DNA of 64,000 nucleotides from Pontibacter indicus (GCF_900156345.1 NZ_FTPP01000002.1:1054001-1118000); one strand, 5' to 3'; shown: positions 48,443 to 58,158, counted from the stretch's first letter. Made by a program: numbers and translations. The notes: generated by a model not told the origin, from the letters alone.

Positions 48443-51400
48443 ATGAAAAAACTACTACTATTGAGTTTTGCGCTGGTATTCGTCGTGCTTCAGCAGGCAT
48501 TGGCGCAGAGCAGAACTGTTACGGGTACTGTGACTGACCAGTCGACTGGCCAAGGCCTTCCTGGTGTTGCAGTGCTTGTAAAAGGCACTAGCACCGGTAC
48601 GGCTACCGGCGCTGACGGTACTTATTCTATCACTGTGCCAGCTGACGGAAACACGCTTGTGTTCCGCTTCCTCGGCTACAGAACAACTGAGCGTCCGATA
48701 GGAACATCTGCTTCTATCAACGTTACTTTAGAAATCGACCAGAGACAACTTGATGAAGTTGTAGTAGTAGGTTACGGTACACAGCAGAAGAAAGACGTGA
48801 CCAGCTCTATTGCGCAGGTGAAAGGTGAGACAATTGCCAACCTGGCAACTCCATCTTTTGACCAGCAGCTGGCAGGTCGTGCTTCTGGTGTGCAGATCAC
48901 GCAGCCATCCGGTATCCTGGGTGCGCCTCCGAAGATCAACATCCGCGGTGTGAACTCTATCTCTTCCAACACGCAACCGCTTATCGTAATTGACGGTGTG
49001 CCAGCTACATCAGGTAACCTGGGTGGTTTCACGCCTTCAAACGCACTTGCTGACATCAACCCGAACGACATCGAGTCTTTCGAGATCCTGAAGGATGGTG
49101 CTGCTACAGCGGTTTACGGTTCACGCGCCTCTAACGGTGTAATCCTCATCACTACAAAACGCGGTAAATCAGGTCAGGCTAAGTTCTCTTACGATGGCTG
49201 GGCTGGTTCTGCTAAGGCGATCGAGCTACACGACCTGCTGAACGCGCGTGAGTTCGTTGACATCACAAACGAAAAGTATGCAAACCTTGGCCAGGCATCT
49301 CCTGCTGTTTTGGGTGATGCAGACACTGACTGGAACAAAGAAGTATTCCGTACTGCTTTCCAGCACAGCCACGCATTCTCTGCCAGCGGTGGTACTGACA
49401 AAACAAACTACTACTTCTCTCTTGGTTATTCTAACCAGGAAGGTATTGGCCGCGCCAACAGCCTCGAGCGTTATTCAATTCGCACTAACCTGCAGACGAA
49501 AGTAACTAAGTTCCTGGATTTCGGTTTGCAGGCTGGTTTAACTAACCAGATCAACTCTGGTCCGCTTACTGGTTCTAACAACCTGTCAGGCAACATATTT
49601 GGTGTGATCCGTATGCACCCTAACGTGCCTGCACTTGATCCAAACGACCCAACCGGTTATAACATCGACGATCAGAACGACAGATCACTGGGCCGTGGTC
49701 CAAACTTGGGTACGATTGCCAACGGTATTCCTAACATCCGTTTCGTATTGGATAACAACGTACGTAAAGCTACTACTTACCGTGGTCTGGGTAACGTATT
49801 CCTGGATTTCAAACTGGTAGACAACCTGCGTTTCAGAACTCAGCTGGGTGCTGACTTAACGCTGGTAGACGACTTCCTGTTCAACGACCCACGTCATGGT
49901 GACGGCCAGGGTTCAGGTGGTGTCGTTTCACAAGCTTATTCTCCAATCAAAGCTTGGAACTGGCAGAACATCCTGAGCTACAACAAGTCATTCAACGAGG
50001 TGCACAACCTGGATGTGACTGCTGTACAGGAATATAACAAAACAAGATCAAGCTTCTTCCAGGCACAAGGTACTGGTCTTTCTGACCGTTTCTTCAATGA
50101 AAACCTGGTATCAGGTTCGTTTGCTAACCAGTTCGCCTTCGGTGGTATCGGGGAGAATGGTCTTGCTTCATACCTGGGTCGTTTCAACTACAACTATGCT
50201 GGTAAGTACTACATCGGCGCTTCTATGCGTGCTGACGGTCTTTCTAAGCTTTCTGAAGACAACCGTTGGGGTTACTTCCCTGGCGTATCTGCTGCCTGGA
50301 GAATCTCTGAGGAAGAATTTTTCAAGAACTCATCTACTCTTAGCGTAATCTCTGACCTGAGACTGCGTGGTAGCTGGGCAGAGGTAGGTAACATCGGCAT
50401 CCCTGGAGGTAACTATCCATACCTGGGTTCATTTGTTGCTGCTCAGTACGGTACATTCAACGGTATCGCTTTCGGTAACACAGGTAACCCTGATCTGCGT
50501 TGGGAAGCTCAGAAAATCACTGACTTCGGTATCGACCTGGGCTTGTTCGATGGTCGCTTGAACGTAGAATTGGCTTACTGGATGAAGGACAACTCGGACA
50601 TTGTACTTGCTGCTCCAACACCTCCATCATTGGGTGTGCCTAACAACTCGATCATCCGTAACATCGGTAGCGTTTACAACGACGGTATTGAATTCTCAAT
50701 CTCTGGTACAGTAATCGACAAGTCTAACTTCAGCTGGAACTCTAACTTCAACTTCTCTACACAGAACAACGAAGTGAAAGAGCTGGTAGACGGTCAGGAC
50801 ATCGTTTATGAATACACCATCCACCGCGAAGGTGAGTCTATCAACTCCATCTACGGCTATCAGTACGAAGGCGTGAACAGAGCAAACGGTAACCCAATCT
50901 ACCGCAAAGCCGATGGCTCGCTGGTACAGGGTAACATCACTGGCAACGGTGGTTCTGCTGGTGTATACTACGGTTACGACCCAGCTAACCCAAGCGCACT
51001 GGGTGCACAGTCTTCTCTGTCATCTGCTGACAAAGTAATCTTGGGCAACACACTGCCTAAGTGGTTCGGTGGTTTCGACAACAACTTCAAACTGGGTAAC
51101 TTCGATGCAAACGTGTTCGTGCGTTTCTCTGGTGGCAACAAGATCATGAACCGTACGCGTCAGGACCTTTTGACAATGGCGTTTGAGAACAACGGCCGTG
51201 AGATTCTGGGCAGATGGCAGTCTGCAGAGAACCCTGGCGATGGTCAGACTCCAAGACTGGCTGCTGGTGCTAACTACGGTAACTTCATTAACACAAACGG
51301 TGAGTCTTCTTCTCGTTTTGTTGAGAGCGGCGACTTCCTGAAAGTGAGCAACCTGTCACTTGGCTACACACTGCCTAAGACGCTGTCTGACCGCATCAGT

Positions 51401-51571
51401 GTAGACCGTCTGAGAGTTTACGCTCAGGTGCAGAACGCTTTCGTGATTACTGATTACACAGGTCTTGATCCGGAAACCTATACTAACATGAACAACAACA
51501 ACCTCGGTGTTGACTGGAACGGTCAGCCACAGCAGCGTGTGTTCACAGTTGGTTTAAATCTTGGCTTCTAA
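48443..51571 (+). CDS. SusC/RagA TonB-linked outer-membrane protein, codon-biased
   Basis: 1042-residue SusC-type TonB-dependent transporter. Signal peptide 1-21, carboxypeptidase-regulatory-like domain (VTGTVTDQSTGQGLPGVAVL), TonB-box-like VVVGYGTQQKKDVTSSI, plug with VYGSRASNGVILITTKRGK, and a barrel ending FTVGLNLGF. Codon use is strikingly uniform (GGT, GCT, AAC, CTG, TCT) and unlike its neighbours, as in very highly expressed genes. No copy of the TATACCT word was found within it. It pairs with the SusD gene 18 bases downstream. Substrate unknown; no degradative enzyme is adjacent. Confidence 0.95.
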   Translation: MKKLLLLSFALVFVVLQQALAQSRTVTGTVTDQSTGQGLPGVAVLVKGTSTGTATGADGTYSITVPADGNTLVFRFLGYRTTERPIGTSASINVTLEIDQRQLDEVVVVGYGTQQKKDVTSSIAQVKGETIANLATPSFDQQLAGRASGVQITQPSGILGAPPKINIRGVNSISSNTQPLIVIDGVPATSGNLGGFTPSNALADINPNDIESFEILKDGAATAVYGSRASNGVILITTKRGKSGQAKFSYDGWAGSAKAIELHDLLNAREFVDITNEKYANLGQASPAVLGDADTDWNKEVFRTAFQHSHAFSASGGTDKTNYYFSLGYSNQEGIGRANSLERYSIRTNLQTKVTKFLDFGLQAGLTNQINSGPLTGSNNLSGNIFGVIRMHPNVPALDPNDPTGYNIDDQNDRSLGRGPNLGTIANGIPNIRFVLDNNVRKATTYRGLGNVFLDFKLVDNLRFRTQLGADLTLVDDFLFNDPRHGDGQGSGGVVSQAYSPIKAWNWQNILSYNKSFNEVHNLDVTAVQEYNKTRSSFFQAQGTGLSDRFFNENLVSGSFANQFAFGGIGENGLASYLGRFNYNYAGKYYIGASMRADGLSKLSEDNRWGYFPGVSAAWRISEEEFFKNSSTLSVISDLRLRGSWAEVGNIGIPGGNYPYLGSFVAAQYGTFNGIAFGNTGNPDLRWEAQKITDFGIDLGLFDGRLNVELAYWMKDNSDIVLAAPTPPSLGVPNNSIIRNIGSVYNDGIEFSISGTVIDKSNFSWNSNFNFSTQNNEVKELVDGQDIVYEYTIHREGESINSIYGYQYEGVNRANGNPIYRKADGSLVQGNITGNGGSAGVYYGYDPANPSALGAQSSLSSADKVILGNTLPKWFGGFDNNFKLGNFDANVFVRFSGGNKIMNRTRQDLLTMAFENNGREILGRWQSAENPGDGQTPRLAAGANYGNFINTNGESSSRFVESGDFLKVSNLSLGYTLPKTLSDRISVDRLRVYAQVQNAFVITDYTGLDPETYTNMNNNNLGVDWNGQPQQRVFTVGLNLGF

Positions 51572-51589
51572 TTTCTTAATTTCCTTAAA

Positions 51590-53170
51590 ATGAAAAATAG
51601 ATCATTTATCAAAAATAAACTGAAGTTAGCGTTGCTAGCCCCTGCGGTGTGCTTCTCCCTGATGCTGACTTCGTGCGAAAAGGATACAGTAGAACTTGAT
51701 CCTTTCGACAGACTTACTGAAGCAAGTGCCTTTACAACTCCTGAGCGTGTAGAACTGGCTGTAGCCGGTGTTTATGACGCTGCTCAGAGTGGTTTCTATG
51801 CTGGCGGTGCTGTGCGTGGTTATCCGTTTGGTGCGGCTCACGTAGAGCAGGGCGACAACCGTGGTGAGGACATGCTGAACCTGGAGGCGTTCTACGCCAT
51901 CACGTACGGCTCCACCTACAACGCAGCCTCTGCCAACAACGTGTACCACTTCGAAACACTTTATTCGGTTATTAACAAAGCCAATATCGTGATCGAGGGT
52001 GTGGAGAAAGCTGTGGCAGACGGTTTGATTACACCTGAAGTAGGCAATGCTTACCTTGGTGAAGTGCGTATGCTGCGTGCCCTTTCTAACCACGAGTTGC
52101 TGGTGCACTTCGCGCGTCCTTACAATCACACAGCCGACGCTTCTCACCCAGGTGTTCCGATCAGAACGATTCCGGTGAACACACCAGCCCGCGTGGAAGA
52201 GGCAAGACAGCAGGGTAGAAATACCGTGAAAGAAGGGTATGATGCCATCTTGGCTGACCTGGACTATGCTGAATCTAACCTTCCTGAAACCCGCGCAGCT
52301 GGTGCTAAAATTTCCAGAGCTACAAAGAGTGCTGCTATTGCACTTAAGTCGCGCGTGAAACTGCACATGCGTGACTGGCAGGGAGTAGTGACAGAGGGCA
52401 ACAAGCTCATCACTGGTACTACGACTTTCACAAGCCCAGTCGGCGGTTATGCTCTGACGGCCTCTCCGGATGGTCCTTGGGCTAACAATTCCAGCAACTC
52501 TGAATCCATCTTCTCGTTCATGAACACGGCCAACGACAACGCCAGTGTGAACGGTTCTTTGGGTCAGATGTACTTTGCCGGTGCAGGTGGCCGTGGTCTG
52601 GTTGCCATCAGCCCGCTGATCTGGAACGCCACTTTCTGGCCAGCAAACGACGCTCGTCGTCAAATCATCACAACTACTTCACGTGCGATCTTTACAAGAA
52701 AGTACAGAGATCCACAGACGCAAACCGACTGGTCACCAATCATTCGATATGCTGAAGTGCTGCTGAACGTAGCCGAGGCTGAGTCAAGACTGGGTAACAG
52801 CGACAGAGCATTGGCTCTACTCAATGCAGTTCGTGGCCGTTCTACAGACCAGACTTACACAGGTCTGACAGGCGATGCCCTGACACAGGCCATCGTAAAC
52901 GAACGCCGTATCGAGTTCGTGGGTGAAGGTCTGCGCTGGAAAGACATCCACCGTCTGGCAAAAGAAGGCAAGTTTGGTCCTGCGGGTATACCTGCCAAGG
53001 TAGCCTCTACGTCTAACCATATTCCGCAGTACAATGCGGCAAGCGGTACGTTCCCGGCTACCACTATACCTTTCATTCCTTACGATGACTTCCGTTTCAT
53101 CTGGCCAATTCCAGTGTCTGAAGTTGCATCTAACCCTGTGTTAGCTGCTCAGCAAAACCCTGGATACTAA
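51590..53170 (+). CDS. RagB/SusD family nutrient-uptake lipoprotein
   Basis: 526-residue SusD-family surface lipoprotein, lipobox LTSC at about residues 26-29, followed by CEKDTVELDPFDRLTEASAF. The SusD TPR core (RMLRALSNHELLVHFARPY) and the C-terminal RADEV-like segment (YAEVLLNVAEAESRLGNSD; NERRIEFVGEGLRWKDI) are clear. It belongs to the PF07980/SusD-like_3 type and differs from the other SusD protein in this window. Codon bias resembles the SusC gene upstream. Two TATACCT words occur only near its 3' end (52986 and 53067). A strong terminator follows. Confidence 0.95.
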   Translation: MKNRSFIKNKLKLALLAPAVCFSLMLTSCEKDTVELDPFDRLTEASAFTTPERVELAVAGVYDAAQSGFYAGGAVRGYPFGAAHVEQGDNRGEDMLNLEAFYAITYGSTYNAASANNVYHFETLYSVINKANIVIEGVEKAVADGLITPEVGNAYLGEVRMLRALSNHELLVHFARPYNHTADASHPGVPIRTIPVNTPARVEEARQQGRNTVKEGYDAILADLDYAESNLPETRAAGAKISRATKSAAIALKSRVKLHMRDWQGVVTEGNKLITGTTTFTSPVGGYALTASPDGPWANNSSNSESIFSFMNTANDNASVNGSLGQMYFAGAGGRGLVAISPLIWNATFWPANDARRQIITTTSRAIFTRKYRDPQTQTDWSPIIRYAEVLLNVAEAESRLGNSDRALALLNAVRGRSTDQTYTGLTGDALTQAIVNERRIEFVGEGLRWKDIHRLAKEGKFGPAGIPAKVASTSNHIPQYNAASGTFPATTIPFIPYDDFRFIWPIPVSEVASNPVLAAQQNPGY

Positions 53171-53192
53171 GCCTAGCGGATAGTATAGATTT

Positions 53193-53228
53193 AAAAAGCC
53201 CTGTCAGCGGAAGCTGGCAGGGCTTTTT
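53193..53228 (+). terminator. Strong rho-independent terminator after SusCD
   Basis: A 16-bp stem with one wobble (AAAAAGCCCTGTCAGC at 53193-53208, GCTGGCAGGGCTTTTT at 53213-53228) with loop GGAA. A -7-like TATTTTTG at 53233-53240 directly follows and may start rnhB transcription. Confidence 0.9.
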
Positions 53229-53263
53229 GTTTTATTTTTGTCATGTAAACTTCTCTATACACC

Positions 53264-53881
53264 ATGGCGCTCCTACCAAATTACAGTGGCTATACCTTAG
53301 AAGCAGGCATTGACGAGGCAGGTCGCGGCTGCCTGGCGGGTCCTGTGGTGGCGGCCGCTGTCATACTGCCACCCGACTATAGCCATACCTTACTGAACGA
53401 CTCAAAGCAACTGAGCCATAAGCAAAGGCTGCAGCTACGGGTAGACATTGTGCGCGATGCCGTGGCCTGGGCCATAGGAGAGGCCAGCCAAACTGATATT
53501 GACCAGGTCAACATTTTACAGGCGACCTACCTGGCCATGCATCGAGCTGTAGCGGGACTAGGCCTGGAACCGGAGTACCTGATAGTGGACGGGAACAGAT
53601 TTAAGGTATACGAAGGGCTGCGCCATACCTGTGTGGTAAAAGGAGACGGGAAATACCTGTCGATTGCGGCGGCTTCGGTACTGGCCAAAACGCACCGCGA
53701 TGAGTTGATGTGTGCGCTTGCTCACGAATACAGCGCATATGGCTGGGAGCGTAACGCCGGATACCCCACCCGGGAACACCGCAATAGCATTGCGCAGTTC
53801 GGAACCACGCCATACCACCGCCAGTCTTTCAGGCTGCTGTCAGAAGAGCAGTTGTTGCTGTTCCCTGACAAAAAGGACTAA
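53264..53881 (+). CDS. rnhB: Ribonuclease HII
   Basis: 205-residue RNase HII, which removes ribonucleotides from RNA-DNA hybrids. Catalytic residues are visible in GIDEAGRGCLAGPV (Asp and Glu, about residues 17-18), in LIVDGNRF (Asp, about 109) and in KTHRDELM. The C-terminal GYPTREH motif also fits. Length normal. The stop is 3 bases from the convergent response-regulator stop; a small AAGGA-CTAA-TCCTT hairpin at 53875-53888 spans both ends. Confidence 0.96.
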   Translation: MALLPNYSGYTLEAGIDEAGRGCLAGPVVAAAVILPPDYSHTLLNDSKQLSHKQRLQLRVDIVRDAVAWAIGEASQTDIDQVNILQATYLAMHRAVAGLGLEPEYLIVDGNRFKVYEGLRHTCVVKGDGKYLSIAAASVLAKTHRDELMCALAHEYSAYGWERNAGYPTREHRNSIAQFGTTPYHRQSFRLLSEEQLLLFPDKKD

Positions 53882-53884
53882 TCC

Positions 53885-54319
53885 TTATTTAAGCTTTATG
53901 AGGTCGAGGAACAGAGTGAAATTATCAAGCGATGACTGGCTGTTCTCGAAGTTGTCGAAACTCATCGGCTTTACGATATAGCCGGCCACATTAAGTTTTT
54001 GCGCGGCCAGGCGGTCTGTCTCTTCGTTTGAGGTAGTCATGATGAATACCGGGATGTGGCTGAACTCCGGCTCATGGCGCAGTTCGGCCAGAAACTCCAG
54101 CCCGTTCATGCGTGGCATGTTGATGTCGAGCAGGATGACACTGGGTGCTGGGGAAATTTTGGGCACGCCGCTTCCGCGCAGCATATCGAGCGCCTCACGG
54201 CCATTACGGGCTACATGGGTTGGGTGCTTAATGCCTATTTTCTTAAGTTCACGTTCCACATTCATAATATCCAGGTAGTCATCTTCTACTAAAAGGATAT
54301 TAACGTCTTTATTTATCAT
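53885..54319 (-). CDS. Receiver-only response regulator (Rcp1-like)
   Basis: 144-residue single receiver domain. The acidic pocket is LLVEDDYLD, the phospho-acceptor Asp lies in ILLDINMPRMNG (about residue 71), followed by Thr/Ser in IMTTS and Lys in VKPMSFDNF. The long alpha-4 insertion resembles Rcp1/phytochrome-associated regulators. No output domain. It starts 46 bases after the CHASE3 kinase gene and is presumably its partner. Confidence 0.93.
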   Translation of the reverse strand: MINKDVNILLVEDDYLDIMNVERELKKIGIKHPTHVARNGREALDMLRGSGVPKISPAPSVILLDINMPRMNGLEFLAELRHEPEFSHIPVFIMTTSNEETDRLAAQKLNVAGYIVKPMSFDNFENSQSSLDNFTLFLDLIKLK

Positions 54320-54365
54320 AGCACTTCTCGAAATTCAATAATCAAAACTAATATAATTATTTCAA

Positions 54366-55835
54366 TTATTCCCGATTTTTAGGCCAGGTAAAACTGAATG
54401 TTGCCCCTTGACCGGGGCTGGAGACCACCCAAATATTGCCTCCGTGGTACTCTACGATCTTTTTCACGATGGCCAGACCCACCCCTGTACTTTCGATGGC
54501 GTCGCGCTCCTGCAGAGTCTGGAAGATCACGAAAATGCGTTCGTGGTACTGTGGCTCTATCCCTGGTCCATCGTCCGTCACCGAGAAGGTATAGAAGTTT
54601 TCCGCCTCCTGGCACGTAATATCGATGCGGCCGTCTTCGCGGTGGTGATATTTAATGGCATTTGTGACCAGGTTAAGGAAAATCTGATGCAGATGCACCC
54701 GCTGTGTATAAATGTGCGGCATGTCAGGCCCGATTTCGATGGTAAAGCCTTTCGGTGGCGTGGCCATGTCCGTCACCTCAACCAGCAGCTGCCGCACATC
54801 CACCATTTCCCGTGCGTAGCTGTTGCGATCCACGCGGGCGAGGGCCAGTATACCGTTGATCAGGTTCTCCATGCGGTGTACGCGCACTCGCATCATTAAC
54901 AAATACTCCTTAATATTGTTAGGCAGGCTCTGGCCCATGTCTTCCTCCACCCAGCGCGAGGCCACTTCTATACCTCTCAACGGCGCCTTCAGGTCATGCG
55001 ACACCACGTAGGCAAACTGGTCCAGCTCCTTGTTCTTTCGATCCAGTTCCGTAAACGTCTCGTCAATTGTGCCCGACATCCTGTTCAGGGAGTGAGACAA
55101 CTGACTGAGTTCGTCTTGGGAGGTGTCCACAATTTGGGTCTGGTAGTCCCCCTTCGATATCTTCTCTGCCAGTACCACCATTTTCATGATGCGGTTAGAG
55201 ATGATGCGGGTGATGTACCACGCCCAGCCAAGGCCCAGCAGTACCGACAGTACGGTAAGAACGATGGATACCTGCCTTGTAGTATTGATACTGGTGTTGA
55301 GGCGGTCATTTCTTTCTCCCCGCAAGGTATACTCATGGGAGTTGAACACGCGGAAGTCCGTTCGAATAGTGTCCATCAGTACTTTTTCGCCCAGCACAAG
55401 CGTATCGAGCTTCATGTCGAAGGCCCGGGAGGCGTATTCGAGCGTGTCGCCTCTCTTCATTTGGATAAGTGGCTCGGCATACTGCGTGATCCAGTCATTG
55501 TGCGTACTGATGATCTTGTCGAGCCTGTGTTGCTGGTTCTCGGAGGCGGTGTAGTTCCGCACGTCTTCCCGGAGCCTGGGAAGAATCCGTTTGGCTTCGT
55601 GGTAGGGTTCCAGGAACACTTCGTTGCCGTTGAGCAGAAAGCCCCGCAAGCTCGCTTCCATGTCGATGATGTTACGCTGCAGGGAGGCGGAGTTGCGGAC
55701 CACGATCTGAGAGCGCGATACCCAGCGCATGTTCTCAATCACGTCCTCCGACAACCTGAAGTTTACGATGGCTACAATGGTGAAAAGCAGCGATATCAGG
55801 ACAAACCCGATAAACACTTTGGTAGATAGCTTCAT
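54366..55835 (-). CDS. CHASE3-HAMP sensor histidine kinase
   Basis: 489-residue membrane kinase. Helix 1 at about residues 5-27, an extracytoplasmic all-helical CHASE3-like sensor at about 35-180, helix 2 at about 190-210, HAMP at about 210-265. HisKA carries the phospho-acceptor His in VVSHDLKAPLRGIE (about residue 285). HATPase motifs are LNLVTNAIKYHH, DDGPGIEP and STGVGLAIVKKIV. This class is common with Rcp1-like receivers and often light- or stress-linked; the signal is unknown here. The 56-base gap upstream begins the 404-bp region before gcvT. Confidence 0.94.
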   Translation of the reverse strand: MKLSTKVFIGFVLISLLFTIVAIVNFRLSEDVIENMRWVSRSQIVVRNSASLQRNIIDMEASLRGFLLNGNEVFLEPYHEAKRILPRLREDVRNYTASENQQHRLDKIISTHNDWITQYAEPLIQMKRGDTLEYASRAFDMKLDTLVLGEKVLMDTIRTDFRVFNSHEYTLRGERNDRLNTSINTTRQVSIVLTVLSVLLGLGWAWYITRIISNRIMKMVVLAEKISKGDYQTQIVDTSQDELSQLSHSLNRMSGTIDETFTELDRKNKELDQFAYVVSHDLKAPLRGIEVASRWVEEDMGQSLPNNIKEYLLMMRVRVHRMENLINGILALARVDRNSYAREMVDVRQLLVEVTDMATPPKGFTIEIGPDMPHIYTQRVHLHQIFLNLVTNAIKYHHREDGRIDITCQEAENFYTFSVTDDGPGIEPQYHERIFVIFQTLQERDAIESTGVGLAIVKKIVEYHGGNIWVVSSPGQGATFSFTWPKNRE

Positions 55836-56073
55836 GGAATATTATCTGATATGCGCCAGACTAAGCTCTTGATAAGACAGACGACATCCTGCTAAGATAG
55901 TAAAAATGGTCCGAAGCAGACTAACATGCCCTGCAAAACCCGAAACGGCCGGCAGAAGAGGCAAATAGAGAGCAGGCACACTTGCCCGGTGTGCGAAGCG
56001 GTGATGAAATGTGAACGGCATTCCTTTTGGCTAAAAAAGTGTCGGGTTGGTGTACGCACTGTCCACCGCAAGG

Positions 56074-56097
56074 TTATGCACAAAAGCGTGTGGATAA
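56074..56097. other. Inverted pair of DnaA-box-like sequences
   Basis: TTATGCACA (56074-56082, one mismatch from TTATCCACA) and TGTGGATAA (56089-56097, the perfect box on the other strand), 6 bases apart. An A+T-rich tract follows within 80 bases. Could be part of an origin or a DnaA regulatory or titration site; two boxes are too few to decide. Confidence 0.4.
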
Positions 56098-56176
56098 AGG
56101 TCTGCGGGAAGCAGGAAGCGGTTAGGTTTCTAGGAAAATAGGGTTCAAACTATACATACCTTGTTCCTGTATAAAA

Positions 56177-56208
56177 TTTAGGAAGCGGTTTAATTTTACT
56201 TAATTTTG
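56177..56208 (+). promoter_or_regulatory. Promoter of gcvT
   Basis: TTTA (56177-56180), a 20-base spacer and a perfect TAATTTTG -7 element (56201-56208), about 30 bases before the ATG. Confidence 0.55.
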
Positions 56209-56239
56209 GGCATCTACTTTATTAGCAGTCAAATCTGAT

Positions 56240-57328
56240 ATGGAACTGAAGAAAATAGCTTTGAATGATGTGCACGAGTCGCTGGGAGCGAAGATGGTGC
56301 CTTTTGCAGGATACAACATGCCGGTGCGTTACTCCTCCGACCTGGAAGAGCACAACACCGTGCGCAACGCGGTTGGTATATTCGACGTGTCGCACATGGG
56401 CGAATTTATGGTGAAAGGACCGCAAGCACTCGACCTGATCCAGCGCATCACCACCAACGACGCCTCTAAACTGACGCCAGGCAAGATTCAGTACTCCTGC
56501 TTCCCGAACGAGGAAGGCGGTATAGTAGACGACCTGCTGGTGTACTGCATGGCCGAGAACGAGTACATGCTGGTGGTGAACGCCTCCAACATCGACAAAG
56601 ACTGGGCCTGGGCGAACAAGTACAATACCGAAGGCGCTGAGCTGGAAAATATTTCAGATGAAATGTCGCTATTTGCCGTGCAGGGACCGAAGACAGTAGA
56701 GGCGCTTCAGTCGCTCACTTCAGTAGACCTGGGCAGCATGGCCTACTATACCTTCGAGAAGGGCGAGTTTGCTGGTGTGCCTGATGTTATACTCTCGGCT
56801 ACAGGCTATACCGGTGCGGGTGGCTTTGAGATCTACGTGAAGAACGAGGACGCCAAAAAGGTGTTCGACGCGATCATGGAAGCAGGTAAAGAACATGGCA
56901 TCAAGCCGATCGGTTTGGGTGCCCGCGACACGCTGCGCCTCGAAATGGGCTTCTGCCTCTACGGCAACGACATCAACGACTCAACTTCTCCACTGGAGGC
57001 CGGCTTGGGCTGGATCACCAAGTTCGACAAGGAGTTTGTGAACGCCGAAAACCTGAAAGAGCAGAAAGTAGCGGGTGTGCAGCGCAAGCTGGTAGGTTTC
57101 GAGATGCTGGAGAAGGCTATACCTAGAGCGCACTACGAGATCGTGAACGCTGAAGGCGAGCAGATCGGCGAAGTAACCTCTGGCACCATGTCGCCTTCAC
57201 TGGGCAAAGGCATCGGCCTGGGCTACGTGCAGACGGATTACAGCAAGCCCGGCACAGAAGTGTTCATCCGCGTGCGCAACAAAGACATGAAAGGCCAGAT
57301 CGTAAAACCGCCGTTTGTGAAGAAGTAA
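56240..57328 (+). CDS. gcvT: Glycine cleavage system T protein
   Basis: 362-residue aminomethyltransferase, transferring the methylene group from the H-protein-bound aminomethyl to tetrahydrofolate. Folate and substrate motifs are [11 protein letters not shown] (about residues 46-56), the conserved NDASKL-type loop, [11 protein letters not shown], and [18 protein letters not shown]. Length normal. gcvH and gcvP are not adjacent. The stop is followed directly by a low-complexity repeat that ends at the comB ATG. Confidence 0.97.
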   Translation: MELKKIALNDVHESLGAKMVPFAGYNMPVRYSSDLEEHNTVRNAVGIFDVSHMGEFMVKGPQALDLIQRITTNDASKLTPGKIQYSCFPNEEGGIVDDLLVYCMAENEYMLVVNASNIDKDWAWANKYNTEGAELENISDEMSLFAVQGPKTVEALQSLTSVDLGSMAYYTFEKGEFAGVPDVILSATGYTGAGGFEIYVKNEDAKKVFDAIMEAGKEHGIKPIGLGARDTLRLEMGFCLYGNDINDSTSPLEAGLGWITKFDKEFVNAENLKEQKVAGVQRKLVGFEMLEKAIPRAHYEIVNAEGEQIGEVTSGTMSPSLGKGIGLGYVQTDYSKPGTEVFIRVRNKDMKGQIVKPPFVKK

Positions 57329-57423
57329 ATTAATTGTTGATTGCTGATTGTTAATTGTTGTTCACTTTACCGGACGATGCTAATGATCAACAATCAACAA
57401 TTCAACAATCAACAATTTAATAA
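57329..57423. repeat. Low-complexity inverted repeat filling the gcvT-comB gap
   Basis: Left arm 57329-57361 is made of TTGTTGATTGCTGATTG-type words and begins right after the gcvT stop. Right arm 57384-57420 is the inverse (CAACAATCAACAATTCAAC) and ends 3 bases before the next ATG. The 22-base centre is ordinary sequence. It would fold into one long stem. Confidence 0.75.
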
Positions 57424-58158
57424 ATGCCAAGTATAGATGTGTGCTACAGCCCGGAGCTGTTGCACTTGTATGAATTGGAGGGGAAGGCAGTGGTGGCTGT
57501 GGATATTCTGCGCGCTACCTCAACCATGGTGACGGCCTTTGCGCACGGCGCGACTGATATTATACCTGTTATGCAGTTGGAAGAGTGCCGTGCTCTTGCC
57601 GAGCAGGGCTGTCTGACCGCGGCCGAGCGTAACGGCATCAAGGCCGAGGGTTTCGATCTCGGAAACTCACCCTTTGCCTACATGAATGGCAAGGTGCAAG
57701 GCAGAACCGTGGCGATCACGACTACGAACGGCACCCGTGCCATCCGTTTGTCAGAGGCGGCCGAAGAGATTGTGGTAGGAGCATTTCTGAACCTGGAGGC
57801 TGTAGCCGAGCACCTGCGTGCGCTGCAACTGGATGTGCTGGTGGTATGCGCCGGCTGGAAAGGCAAGTTCAACCTCGAGGACACGCTTTATGCCGGAGCA
57901 CTGGCCGAGCGTTTGCAGGGTGAATTTGAATTTGAGAACGACGCCACGCTGGCTTCGCTATACCTGTACCACGCCGCCAAAGACGACATGGTTACGTTCC
58001 TGCGGCAGTCCTCCCACGTTCGCCGACTCGAAAACCTCGAAATCCACAAAGACATTGAGTTCTGCCTCCAGCATGACACCTACAACGTGCTCCCGGTTTG
58101 GAAAGGCGACAGACTGGTAGATTTAAAGAGTTTGGGAGTTAGAGAGTTTGGGAATTAG
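57424..58158 (+). CDS. 2-phosphosulfolactate phosphatase family (ComB-like)
   Basis: 244-residue ComB-family protein. In methanogens ComB removes phosphate from 2-phosphosulfolactate in coenzyme M synthesis; Bacteroidota carry homologues of unproven substrate. Family motifs are VAVDILRATSTMVTAFAHGA (residues 23-42), FDLGNSPFAY, the TTTNGTRAI loop near 98 and AGWKGKFNLEDTLYAGAL. The last residues (SLGVREFGN) are encoded by the left arm of the 58128 low-complexity repeat, so the C-terminus appears remodelled by it. Confidence 0.88.
   Translation: MPSIDVCYSPELLHLYELEGKAVVAVDILRATSTMVTAFAHGATDIIPVMQLEECRALAEQGCLTAAERNGIKAEGFDLGNSPFAYMNGKVQGRTVAITTTNGTRAIRLSEAAEEIVVGAFLNLEAVAEHLRALQLDVLVVCAGWKGKFNLEDTLYAGALAERLQGEFEFENDATLASLYLYHAAKDDMVTFLRQSSHVRRLENLEIHKDIEFCLQHDTYNVLPVWKGDRLVDLKSLGVREFGN

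Larger units (their letters stand above)
55836..56239. other. 404-bp noncoding region before gcvT
   Basis: Divergent region between the CHASE3 kinase (-) and gcvT (+). A 71-codon open frame at 55926-56141 looks spurious. It contains two DnaA-box-like sites (56074-56097), a further TGTCCAC near 56061, and a promoter with an A+T-rich stretch at 56170-56215. Confidence 0.5.

Noticed and set aside
55926..56141. 71-codon open frame with four Cys
   Set aside because: It overlaps the DnaA-box-like region, has no recognisable domain or start context, and its codon use is unlike nearby genes.
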